This document shows, piece after piece, positions 1 through 6,242 of a DNA stretch of 7,605 nucleotides. Numbering within the stretch: position 1 is the stretch's first letter; every line of letters starts with the position of its first letter. Position numbers and translations under genes: made by a program. Source of the DNA: JALOOE01 sp964423545 (GTDB lineage: Bacteria; Chloroflexota; Anaerolineae; CG2-30-64-16). The DNA lies in contig CAYRFV010000271.1 of the NCBI GenBank assembly GCA_964423545.1, forward strand, positions 1 through 7,605, written 5' to 3'. The notes under the pieces were generated by a model. That model saw nothing but the letters and a program-made list of their open reading frames with translations. It made no database searches and was not told where the DNA came from.

Positions 1-452
1 TGGACGAGGAACGCGACGGCCAGGGCAATGTAAATGCCTACAGCGGCGAGCGGCGCGATAAAGGCCACGATGATTGCCAGAGCAGTCGCGACCAGGTACG
101 CCCGTCGTTGGCGATAGGCACGGTTCACTCTGGCGTCGTCGACGTTATCGACCACGAGATGGCGGTCGCGCGCCGCGTGGTGCATGAGGGCCATGATCAG
201 GGCCGACTCCAGGAACAGGTTCGCGCCGTACACCGCCACGGCCACCGATGCGTCCGCCGCTCTCATATGTGCGACCATGAGATGCGTCGAGAAGGGAAGC
301 AGGGAAACGAAGAGCAGCAGCACGAGATTGAGCCGGAAAGACACGACATCCCCTCGCCGCATGTACCTCGTGAGTCCGGCGTGGGAAATCCAGATCCCGC
401 CGATGAACGCGAAACTGATGAGATAGCCCAGGAAGTCCGGCCAGCTCTCCCA
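1..452 (-). pseudogene. TMEM175-family (DUF1211) potassium channel, 5'-truncated remnant
   Basis: The minus-strand frame from 452 to the window edge is open for 150 codons and encodes a very hydrophobic protein. It starts WESWPDFLGYLISFAF and continues with GIWISHAG, then LLLFVSLLPFSTHLM, then a segment around YGANLFLESALIMALMHH, and a last hydrophobic stretch running off the window. The order of these segments and the LLPFxT motif match helices 2 to 6 of bacterial TMEM175 channels, which conduct K+ across the membrane. Family members begin with a first helix carrying an FSDG motif. Here an in-frame TAA at 453-455 lies directly upstream, I find no FSDG-like sequence in the sequence just upstream, and the first in-frame ATG is only after helix 2. 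An ATG at 453 is out of frame and has no Shine-Dalgarno. The gene therefore seems to have lost about 50 N-terminal residues. The C-terminus is cut by the window edge. The family call is fairly sure; inactivity is inferred. Confidence 0.68.
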
Positions 453-455
453 TTA

Positions 456-502
456 TCGATCGAGACTCGTTTTTGTTCGGCGCCCATACACATCTCGATC
501 GA
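456..502. repeat. 10-bp inverted repeat at the breakpoint of the channel remnant
   Basis: TCGATCGAGA (456-465) and TCTCGATCGA (493-502) are perfect reverse complements separated by 27 bp. Each arm contains the self-complementary octamer TCGATCGA. The left arm starts 3 bp from the point where the TMEM175 frame becomes interrupted (453-455). It could be a recombination scar, the end of a lost element or an operator; nothing in the sequence decides between these. Confidence 0.5.
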
Positions 503-543
503 AAACTGCGCCCGAGCTATCTTTCAGGAGACCACAGCATCGG

Positions 544-589
544 AAAAAAGCGGATAAACGGATGAAGCGTGCTCCAATCCGTTTATCCG
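544..589 (-). terminator. Rho-independent terminator-like hairpin for the YfcC-type gene
   Basis: On the minus strand a perfect 13-bp stem (arms 589-577 and 563-551, CGGATAAACGGAT against ATCCGTTTATCCG) with a 13-nt loop is followed, after one C, by six T's (549-544). It lies about 145 nt beyond the stop of the carrier gene and is oriented to end its transcript before the channel remnant. The stem is only moderately GC-rich. The heptamer ATCCGTT occurs three times on the plus strand (577-583, 585-591, 595-601), so the structure may also be part of a short dispersed repeat. I see no gene in 453-734. Confidence 0.6.
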
Positions 590-734
590 TTGACATCCGT
601 TGCCGCGTGTTCCCTCAGGCATTTTCATCCGCAAACGGTGAGCCTGCGGCTAATCACCAACTCCTTGCCAGGAGTCAACCGACTCAAGCTGAGCCGAACC
701 ATCTCTCAAACGGCACACGCCCGGCTGGCGCTGA

Positions 735-2228
735 CTAAACAACCACTCCCACAGCCAGCACCAGGATGCTGAGGAGCATCAACAGTACCAGCACCACCGG
801 CACGAACTTCAACCAGACGCCATAGCCCACCCGGGCGATCGCCAGCCCGCCCATCACCACCGCCGAGGTGGGGGTGACCAGGTTGACCAGGCCGTTGGCG
901 GCCTGGAAGGCGGTGACGACCAGGTAGCTGGGCACACCGGAGAACTGGGCGAGCGGCGCCATGATCGGCATCGACACCGTCGCCAGCCCGGAGCTCGAAG
1001 GGATCAGGAACGACAACGGGATATAGAGCAGGTACATCACGATGATGAAGGCCACGCTGCTCAGCCCGGAGACCGCCTGCTCCGCCCAATACAACACCGT
1101 GTCGGTGATCAGGCCGTTGTTCATGATCACGGTAATGCCGCGCGCCACGCCGATGATCAGCGCCACGCCCAGCATGTCCCGCGCCCCGTCCACGAAGGTG
1201 TCGACCAGAACCTTCTCCGGCAGCTTGCCGACAATGCCGATCAGGATGCCGAAGAACAGGAAGCACGCCGTCATTTCAGGGAACCACCACCACCAGGTGG
1301 GGATCGGCAGGCCCAGGTCTTCCCACGGGATCACGCCGTAGACCATCACGACAAAGGCCAGCACAAAAAGGACCAGGATCACCTTGTGGCGGCCGGTAAA
1401 TTCCCCGAAATCTGTACCTTCAGCGCTGCCCGACATGAACTGCTTCTCGTTTTCGGCTTTCTGGTCGTAAATCAGCGACTTGGTCGGGTCCTTCTTCACC
1501 TTTTCGCCGTAGCGCATCACGAAAAAGATGCCGATGATCGTGCCGACGATCAGGAGGACCAGCCGTCCGATCAGCCCATCGCTGATGGTCGTCCCGGCGA
1601 AACCCGAGGCGATGCCGGTGGCGAACGGGTTGACCGTCGAGCCCAGCACGCCGATCCCGGCGCCCAGCAGGATCAGCGCACCGGCGCTGAGCCCATCATA
1701 ACCGGCGGCGAGCATCACCGTGATGATCAAGGCATAGAAGGCCAGCGTCTCCTCGGCCATCCCGTAGCTCGTGCCACCGATGGCGAAGATCGTCATCAGG
1801 ATGGGGAACATCCATTTCTCTTTGCCCTTGAGCTTGCTGACGACCCAGGCGATCCCGGCGTTGATGGCGCCGGTCTTCATCGTCACGCCCAAGAAGCCGC
1901 CGATGATGAGCACGAACAGCGCGACATCAATCGCGCCGAACAGCTCGCCGGAGTTCCAGACGTCGACGTTGCCGCTGGCGTCCTCGATGCCGTACATGCC
2001 GTTGATCGGCCCCTTGAGCGCGCTGGCCAGCAGTTTCTGCGGGTTGGATGCCACCTGGTGGTAAGTGCCGGGGATCGGCTCGCCGTCCGCGTTGTAGTCA
2101 TACGAGCCGGCGGGAATGAGCCACGTGGCAAGCGCGATCAGGACGAGCAGGATGAACAGGATGGTGAATGCCGTCGGAAACGAGAACTTCTTTTTGGCCG
2201 GCTTGGCCGGTGTGGCTGCCGCTGCCAT
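735..2228 (-). CDS. YfcC/DcuC-superfamily secondary carrier (C4-dicarboxylate or amino-acid type)
   Basis: An inner-membrane secondary transporter of about 497 residues, the usual size for YfcC-type proteins (Pfam C4dic_mal_anaerobic). A short lysine-rich cytoplasmic N-terminus precedes the first helix, FPTAFTILFILLVLIALATW, which ends in the family's LIPAGSYD. The family's PGTYHQV segment follows at about residues 55-61 (numbered from the ATG at 2234). Typical motifs are GGTSYGMAEETLAFYALI (153-170), GYDGLSAG (178-185), VNPFATGIASGFAG (201-214), FVMRYGEKVKKDPTKS (238-253), the re-entrant-like IPSSSGLATVSMPIMAPL (411-428) and NLVTPTSAVV (451-460). About 12 membrane segments are likely. Relatives include E. 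coli YfcC, DcuC and the arginine/ornithine antiporters ArcD; the substrate cannot be assigned here. Two in-frame ATGs exist: 2234 is only 3 nt after the AAAGGAG at 2244-2238, while 2228 is 9 nt after it, so I prefer 2228. The gene is followed by a terminator-like hairpin and preceded by a 364-bp gap. A WWWW run (314-317) is unusual. Confidence 0.9.
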   Translation of the reverse strand: MAAAATPAKPAKKKFSFPTAFTILFILLVLIALATWLIPAGSYDYNADGEPIPGTYHQVASNPQKLLASALKGPINGMYGIEDASGNVDVWNSGELFGAIDVALFVLIIGGFLGVTMKTGAINAGIAWVVSKLKGKEKWMFPILMTIFAIGGTSYGMAEETLAFYALIITVMLAAGYDGLSAGALILLGAGIGVLGSTVNPFATGIASGFAGTTISDGLIGRLVLLIVGTIIGIFFVMRYGEKVKKDPTKSLIYDQKAENEKQFMSGSAEGTDFGEFTGRHKVILVLFVLAFVVMVYGVIPWEDLGLPIPTWWWWFPEMTACFLFFGILIGIVGKLPEKVLVDTFVDGARDMLGVALIIGVARGITVIMNNGLITDTVLYWAEQAVSGLSSVAFIIVMYLLYIPLSFLIPSSSGLATVSMPIMAPLAQFSGVPSYLVVTAFQAANGLVNLVTPTSAVVMGGLAIARVGYGVWLKFVPVVLVLLMLLSILVLAVGVVV

Positions 2229-2237
2229 AGTCATGCA

Positions 2238-2244
2238 CTCCTTT
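2238..2244 (-). promoter_or_regulatory. Shine-Dalgarno of the YfcC-type gene; decides its start
   Basis: AAAGGAG on the minus strand is a near-perfect Shine-Dalgarno. Its distance to the ATG at 2228 is 9 nt, against 3 nt to the ATG at 2234, so the downstream ATG is the better start. Confidence 0.75.
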
Positions 2245-2334
2245 CGCGTTGACTTATGGACCTGATCTGGATTGGGTGACGCCTCGGGCGGTGCAACACC
2301 TTACCCTGAAGGCAGCGCGCCATCAACATCAGCG

Positions 2335-2376
2335 CAGTTTTTCATACCGGTCTCGGCGTCACGGCGGATGAAACTG
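2335..2376. repeat. Bulged inverted repeat, 9 bp
   Basis: CAGTTTTTCAT (2335-2345) pairs with ATGAAACTG (2368-2376) if two T's are bulged, leaving a 22-nt loop. Taken alone it is weak. It is listed because it sits in a row with two stronger structures in the same gap. Confidence 0.3.
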
Positions 2377-2397
2377 TGGGACGCCAACCCGTCCTAC

Positions 2398-2480
2398 ATG
2401 CCCATTTTCAGGGCAGCAGCAGCGCCTGCCTTGACTGTGCCTCACACGCCGCACCGACCCTGATGGGCATTTGCAGGCGC
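2398..2480. repeat. 13-bp bulged stem with an overlapping 8-bp pair (pseudoknot topology)
   Basis: ATGCCCAT, a TTT bulge and CAGGG (2398-2413) pair with CCCTGATGGGCAT (2458-2470): 13 pairs and a 44-nt loop. GCGCCTGC inside that loop (2422-2429) is the exact complement of GCAGGCGC (2473-2480), which lies 3 nt beyond the stem. Both cannot nest, but together they would make an H-type pseudoknot. Transcription into the carrier gene is from the minus strand, where the same pairings hold. The function is unknown; it may be a leader RNA or the remains of a small mobile element. Confidence 0.4.
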
Positions 2481-2520
2481 GTCAGATCTATGCGCGTGTT
2501 TTGGTTTCCGCCTCGCCGCT

Positions 2521-2557
2521 GTCTGCTTGTCCCGCGCAGCTTTGACGGGACGCAGAC
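2521..2557. repeat. 12-bp hairpin with a 2-nt bulge
   Basis: GTCTGC (2521-2526), TT bulge, GTCCCG (2529-2534), an 11-nt loop, CGGGAC (2546-2551) and GCAGAC (2552-2557) form a 6+6 bp stem. It lies 42 bp beyond the stop of the 114-residue gene. No T-run follows on the minus strand, so it is not a classical terminator; it could be a processing site or a 3'-end stabiliser. Confidence 0.4.
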
Positions 2558-2598
2558 CATATCACCCCACTCGCCGGGACAGGCGCGCGAACCGCCGT

Positions 2599-2943
2599 CT
2601 ACTGCTGCGGCGGCTGCGGATCCTGCGGGTACGAGCCAGGGTAGCCGGCCGGGATGCGATTGCGATTGGCCGCGCCGGCGCCGGCGACGCTGGCGAGGTC
2701 CAGAACGACTGCCAGGAACAGCCACAGCCAGTCCAAGCCCTCAATGGCGCCGACACCCTGAATAAGAATGACGTACATCAGCGTCGTGAACGGCAGGAAC
2801 AGGAAGCCGAGACACGGCACGATGAACGAACCGAAGGCGGCGTCCATCATCACGGGTCGGGCAAACCAGACCATCAGCAGCATGATGCGTGAGAAGGACG
2901 AGACGACAGCGGTCAAGCACCCCGCTGAGTTGTTGGTTCTCAT
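2599..2943 (-). CDS. Small membrane protein with a Pro/Gln-rich C-terminal tail
   Basis: A 114-residue protein. Residues 15-36 form an amphipathic or hydrophobic stretch containing WFARP, followed by two membrane segments: about 40-64 (SFIVPCLGFLFLPFTTLMYV) and about 70-88 (LDWLWLFLAVVLDLASVAG). The tail (93-114) is hydrophilic and rich in Tyr, Pro and Gln, ending PQDPQPPQQ. The start at 2943 is well supported: AAAGGA ends 7 nt upstream. I recall uncharacterised proteins of this type (WFARP ... FLPFTTLMYV ... LAVVLDL) in Chloroflexota and actinobacteria, but know no function. It lies 44 bp downstream of the 91-residue gene in the same direction, with no terminator between, so co-transcription is likely. 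The tail could bind a partner at the membrane face; that is a guess. Confidence 0.75.
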   Translation of the reverse strand: MRTNNSAGCLTAVVSSFSRIMLLMVWFARPVMMDAAFGSFIVPCLGFLFLPFTTLMYVILIQGVGAIEGLDWLWLFLAVVLDLASVAGAGAANRNRIPAGYPGSYPQDPQPPQQ

Positions 2944-2948
2944 TCTGA

Positions 2949-2960
2949 TATCCTTTCGTC
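2949..2960 (-). promoter_or_regulatory. Shine-Dalgarno of the 114-residue membrane protein
   Basis: The minus strand reads GACGAAAGGATATCAGA immediately before the ATG at 2943. The AAAGGA core with a 7-nt spacer fixes this start. Confidence 0.6.
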
Positions 2961-2987
2961 TCTATGAAATGGTTGGGAAAGCGGCTT

Positions 2988-3263
2988 CTAAGGTGTGGCG
3001 TTCAGGCATTCCACCGACAGCACGGGCAAATGCAACCCATAGAGCGTGTTCAGCACCCCGGCGAGATCTGCTTGATCACTCAATTCGCCAACGAGGCTCG
3101 TGACACGCGCCCCCATATCTGCAGTGAACACGGTGATGGTCATACCTCCCAGCCGGCTGGACCAACTCGCCGAGAGCTGCCCGAGCACGCGAATCCGGTA
3201 GACCGCGGGGCCGTCAAAATCTATGTCGTCGGCAACGAAGGTGTCCATCGTGACGCGCAGCAT
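2988..3263 (-). CDS. Small conserved hypothetical protein (YRIRV...DQADLAGVL...LPVLSV type)
   Basis: A 91-residue soluble protein with no signal peptide or membrane segment. The core runs from VYRIRVLGQLSASW (21-34), a beta-strand-like opening, through GGMTITVF (39-46) and the acidic LVGELSDQADLAGVLNTL (57-74) to LHLPVLSVECL (77-87). I recall a recurrent group of short uncharacterised proteins in Chloroflexota and neighbours with the pattern R-I/V-R-V-x-G-x-L ... W ... DQA-x-L-x-G-x-L ... L-P-x-L-S-V, which fits well; its function is not known to me. The ATG at 3263 has a weak GGAG 10 nt upstream; the ATG at 3248 lacks any, so 3263 is kept with moderate trust. It lies 88 bp after the large regulator and 44 bp before the membrane protein, all in one direction. 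Confidence 0.72.
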   Translation of the reverse strand: MLRVTMDTFVADDIDFDGPAVYRIRVLGQLSASWSSRLGGMTITVFTADMGARVTSLVGELSDQADLAGVLNTLYGLHLPVLSVECLNATP

Positions 3264-3319
3264 AGCACGTCCGCTCCGGCTGATCCACCATCTGCGGACG
3301 CCAATAAGGTGTTATGAGG

Positions 3320-3343
3320 GGTGTAGTGTAGGTGTAGGGGTGA
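3320..3343. repeat. Short GTGTA tandem repeat between regulator and small gene
   Basis: GTGTA occurs at 3321-3325, 3326-3330 and 3332-3336, followed by GGGGTG. It lies in the 88-bp gap downstream of the regulator and about 60 bp upstream of the 91-residue gene. It may be a binding site or simple-sequence drift. It does not match the MalT box GGGGA(T/G)GAGG. Confidence 0.25.
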
Positions 3344-3351
3344 ACCGGCGT

Positions 3352-6135
3352 CTAGCGCGGAGGTAGGATGCCCAGGGCCTCAGCGCTGGTCACTGCATCC
3401 CAGCGCCGGCCGACCCCTAGCTTTCCGTAGATATTGCTCAAGTGGCGTTTCACGGTCTGATATGAGATGCAGAGTCTGCGTGCGATCTCTTTGGCACTCG
3501 TGGGATCCCGAAGCAGCATGAGAATCTCAAGCTCGCGGGGACTTAGAGGTTCGACCAGAGGCTGCCGGTCCGCCAAGATCGAAGCGGCCAGGCCGGCCGT
3601 CGAAGCCTGCATGGGGTGCGCCACTTCCTGTCCACGCGGCGCAGGCCCGGCGGACTGATCGCCGAACTCGGCCAGGATGCGGCGCACCGTCGGGAGGGCG
3701 GGGAGGTCGTTCTGCGCGGCCAATGGGCTCAGCGCCTCTTTCATCGCGGCGCCCAGGTCCAGGAAAGCTCGCAGGAAGCCGCCGGGCCGCGCCAGATCGA
3801 CTGCCGCCAGCAGCGCCGCCCGAGCGTCACAAGCTTGCCCCAAAGCATCGAGCGCCAGGGCGCGCAGAGCCAGGATCTCGATTAAGAGCCGCATGTTATG
3901 GCTGCGCTCCGCGACCGCGCCGAGCGCAGCCAGGATCTCCAGCGCCAACTGCACATCGGCCGCCGTGCCCCGGGCCAGCAGGATCTGCGCTTTGATCAGA
4001 TGCGGGGGATCATGCCAGGGCCAGGCCTGGTCGGGCACGGGCGTGGCAAAATCGTCGGCCCAACGGGCGGCGCGTTCCAGTTCCCCGCGCATGAGCCAAA
4101 GCCGGGCGCGTAAGGCGCGTGTTTCGTCCCCTTCGCGACCCATCTGATCCAGGTCGAGCTGGCCAAGGAGCTGCACCATCGCCCAGGCTTCGTCCTGCTC
4201 GCCCGCTATCTCGTGGATCAGGGCAAGGCGCTGCGCGGCGTCGCGCAGCGCCCCGATATTGGCCATGTATCTTACATCGAGGAGCCTGGCAAAGCACTGC
4301 CGGGCGTCGGCCAATTCGTTGCGCTGGTAGTGCGCCAGGCCAACCAGTAGGTCCCCCCAACTGTGAAGCAGGCTTAGCCCGCTGCTTTCGGCCTCTTTGG
4401 CGAGCCTCCCCCCGGTTTGCACGACTTGCTCGAGATCCCCTGCTTGCCTGTAATAGACCAGGGCTAGGCCCTGCAGGTGGCGGAGCGCATAGACGTTTGC
4501 TCGATCGCCGAGACCCTCGTAGCTCTCGATCGTAAGACGCACGGCCTCCTGCCATTGACCGTTGATCTGCATGGCTAACGCCTGAAAGAGCACGCCACCA
4601 CTGCGCGCAAACAACCACGTCTCGGGCAGGAGCGCCAACGCTTCTCGACTGTGGGCTATCGTGGCGTCCACGTCGTTGCCGAGGTATGCTACGAAGGCAC
4701 ACAGCACCGCCAGGCAGCCGCGCAGCGATCCTGGTTCAGTTCCGGCCGTAGCCGCGGCGCTCTCGCTTTCGAGCAGCGCGGCAGCGTGCGGAAGCAGCCT
4801 GGCCAGCGCTCCCACTTGCCAGGAGAGAAATAGACTGAAGCCTCGCACGATCAGGAGAACGAGGTGGTCCTGGACGAATTCATCAGGAAAATAACCCAGC
4901 CACCGCTCCAGCGTGGGCCGGTCCTCACGGTTGAGCACATCAGATAGTCCCTGAGCAACGAAATCGGCCGCCAGCTCACGATCGCCTGCGGCCAAGGCGA
5001 GTCGCACGGCTTCATCGACCAGGCCGCGGAGCGCGAACCAGGCGGCCGCCTTGCGCCGCAGGTCGGCTACACGGTCGGACCCCAACTCGGCCACGGCGCG
5101 CGGGAGCAGCGCATCGCGGAACATCTGGTGATATCTGTACCACTCCTTGCGGCTGTCCAGGGAACTGACAAACAGGTTGTGCTGTTCGATCCACTCGATG
5201 CACCGGCGCGCGTTCCACTCCTCTTCACTCGAGACCGTGGCTTCACACAGCGCGACACAGAAAGGATCCAGGATCGCAGTTTGCAGCAAGAACGATATGA
5301 TCGCCGCCGGCAGGTGAGCCAGCACATCGTGCGCTAAGTACTCGACAAATCCGGCATCCAAGCCCGACAGGCCGGCCACCTGGCCTTCGGGATCCTCGGC
5401 ATCCCGCAGCGACAGGCTGGCCAATTGCAGGCCGGCGATCCAGCCCTCGGTGCGGCGTTCGAGCAGTTCGATGGCGGTTTGGTTGAGGGGCCTCCGCAGC
5501 GCCTGTCCCAGGTAGGCGGCAGCTTGGTCCGGCGTGAACCGCAAGTCGCGGGCGCGGATTTCGATCAGTTGCCCCCTCGCACGCCAGGAGGCCAGCGACA
5601 AAACTGGCATGTAGCGTGAAATCAGCACCAGGTGCAGCGGCAGCGGCCAGTGCTGCTCGAACTGGCCTAACAACTCGGGCACGGTCGCGCCAGTGACTAG
5701 ATGATAGTCGTCGAGCACCAGGATGAAATCCTGCGGCAGAGCGGCTATCTCGTTGATGAGCGTGGCGCAAAGCAAGTCAAACGGTGGCTGCCGGGTCGCC
5801 CGGAGCAGGGTGAAGGTGGCGGGGCAGGCGTGGACGAACATCGTGCGCAGCCCGGCAATGAAGTAGCGCAGGAAGATGTTTAGGTCGCTATCGCGCTCGT
5901 CGAGCGCGATCCAGGCCGATGGTAGGGGCGGGGTGACCCCGCCTCTACCATCGGTCAGGCCCTCGATCCAAGCACTCACCAGCGTGGTTTTGCCGTAGCC
6001 CGCTCCCGCGCAGACCAGCGTCAGCGGTCCCCGCACGCCCTGGTCCAGCCGTTCCGAGAGACGCGGCCGAGGCACAAAGTGGCGAGGAACCCGAGGCCTC
6101 TGCAGCTTGGTCTGAAGCAACTGCAGCGTTCGCAT
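3352..6135 (-). CDS. MalT-like ATP-dependent LuxR-family transcriptional activator (LAL/STAND type)
   Basis: A 927-residue cytoplasmic signal-dependent activator of the MalT/LAL class, close to the family's usual 900 residues. The N-terminus LLQTKLQRPRVPRHFVPRPRL (about 6-26) is the family opening. The ATPase domain follows, with Walker A GAGYGKTT (44-51), Walker B FILVLDDYH (137-145), and downstream LVLISRYMP (169-177), LRFTPDQAAAYL (198-209) and EGWIAGLQLASLSLRD (230-245). A winged-helix-like segment is near 301-350 (NLFVSSLDSRKEWYRYHQMFRDAL). Helical TPR-like repeats fill about 360-830 and would sense the inducer. The C-terminal LuxR helix-turn-helix is LSPRELEILMLL (864-875) through AKEIARRLCISYQTVKRHLS (881-900) to KLGVGRRWDAV. 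In the MalT model ATP and inducer drive oligomerisation and activation of target promoters; the inducer here is unknown. A 39-bp palindrome adds residues 61-73 between Walker A and AWIALDERDSD. The start at 6135 fits the family but has a weak Shine-Dalgarno. Confidence 0.93.
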   Translation of the reverse strand: MRTLQLLQTKLQRPRVPRHFVPRPRLSERLDQGVRGPLTLVCAGAGYGKTTLVSAWIEGLTDGRGGVTPPLPSAWIALDERDSDLNIFLRYFIAGLRTMFVHACPATFTLLRATRQPPFDLLCATLINEIAALPQDFILVLDDYHLVTGATVPELLGQFEQHWPLPLHLVLISRYMPVLSLASWRARGQLIEIRARDLRFTPDQAAAYLGQALRRPLNQTAIELLERRTEGWIAGLQLASLSLRDAEDPEGQVAGLSGLDAGFVEYLAHDVLAHLPAAIISFLLQTAILDPFCVALCEATVSSEEEWNARRCIEWIEQHNLFVSSLDSRKEWYRYHQMFRDALLPRAVAELGSDRVADLRRKAAAWFALRGLVDEAVRLALAAGDRELAADFVAQGLSDVLNREDRPTLERWLGYFPDEFVQDHLVLLIVRGFSLFLSWQVGALARLLPHAAALLESESAAATAGTEPGSLRGCLAVLCAFVAYLGNDVDATIAHSREALALLPETWLFARSGGVLFQALAMQINGQWQEAVRLTIESYEGLGDRANVYALRHLQGLALVYYRQAGDLEQVVQTGGRLAKEAESSGLSLLHSWGDLLVGLAHYQRNELADARQCFARLLDVRYMANIGALRDAAQRLALIHEIAGEQDEAWAMVQLLGQLDLDQMGREGDETRALRARLWLMRGELERAARWADDFATPVPDQAWPWHDPPHLIKAQILLARGTAADVQLALEILAALGAVAERSHNMRLLIEILALRALALDALGQACDARAALLAAVDLARPGGFLRAFLDLGAAMKEALSPLAAQNDLPALPTVRRILAEFGDQSAGPAPRGQEVAHPMQASTAGLAASILADRQPLVEPLSPRELEILMLLRDPTSAKEIARRLCISYQTVKRHLSNIYGKLGVGRRWDAVTSAEALGILPPR
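5916..5954. repeat. 39-bp near-perfect palindrome inserted in frame in the regulator
   Basis: CCGATGGTAGGGGCGGGGT (5916-5934), one G (5935), and ACCCCGCCTCTACCATCGG (5936-5954) pair at 18 of 19 positions, the last being a G-T wobble. It is exactly 13 codons long and encodes TDGRGGVTPPLPS (residues 61-73) in a loop where, as I recall, MalT-like proteins have only a few residues. It resembles the short GC-rich palindromic (REP-like) elements found scattered in some Chloroflexota genomes. That it is mobile or repeated in this genome is inferred; no second copy occurs in this window. Confidence 0.72.
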
Positions 6136-6242
6136 GTTTGGGGCACTCTCTTGTCGCTACGAATGGATCTGGCTCTGCGGCAGTCTGCCGGATTCAAGCC
6201 CCCAGGCTGTCACCGGCCGCATCAAGCAAACCACCTGTGCAC
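6136..6242 (-). other. Presumed 5' untranslated leader of the regulator gene
   Basis: If the promoter at 6243-6272 is used, the regulator message starts near 6236 and has a leader of about 100 nt. A small hairpin CGGCA/TGCCG with a 3-nt loop (6178-6190) lies in it. No strong Shine-Dalgarno is seen: a purine-rich AGAGAG lies about 11 nt before the ATG. A 75-codon plus-strand frame here has no protein-like features. Confidence 0.35.

Larger units (their letters stand above)
2245..2598. other. Gene-free gap upstream of the carrier with several bulged inverted repeats
   Basis: No convincing coding frame lies in this stretch; the small frames crossing it show no family features. It holds at least three imperfect inverted repeats, annotated separately, and an 8-bp pair GTGACGCC (2276-2283) / GGCGTCAC (2355-2362) that could be chance. 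On the minus strand it would form the leader of the carrier gene or the trailer of the upstream small genes. I do not recognise a known riboswitch. A weak promoter candidate (TTGATG, 17 nt, TAAGGT on the minus strand, about 70 bp upstream of the carrier) is too poor to call. Confidence 0.45.

Noticed and set aside
108..557. 149-codon plus-strand open frame at the left edge
   Set aside because: It has a His/Arg/Glu-rich composition and is antisense to the TMEM175-like frame, which has clear membrane segments.
659..676. ACTCC/GGAGT inverted repeat after the carrier stop as a terminator
   Set aside because: Only 5 bp with no T-run; the structure at 544-589 is much stronger.
1386..2252. 288-codon plus-strand open frame
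   Set aside because: It is antisense to the carrier, is full of charged low-complexity stretches (Asp, Arg, His, Glu), and shows no family motif. The minus frame encodes an unmistakable membrane transporter.
2376..2765. Overlapping open frames on both strands in the gap and the end of the small membrane protein gene
   Set aside because: They are Arg/Pro-rich GC artefacts without a Shine-Dalgarno or family features.
3316..3343. MalT box downstream of the regulator
   Set aside because: GGGGTG-type words are present but do not match the GGGGA(T/G)GAGG consensus.
4010..4702. 230-codon minus-strand open frame inside the regulator
   Set aside because: It is an Arg/Ser/Gly-rich alternative frame of the GC-rich regulator gene. 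The main frame keeps MalT-like helical repeats throughout.
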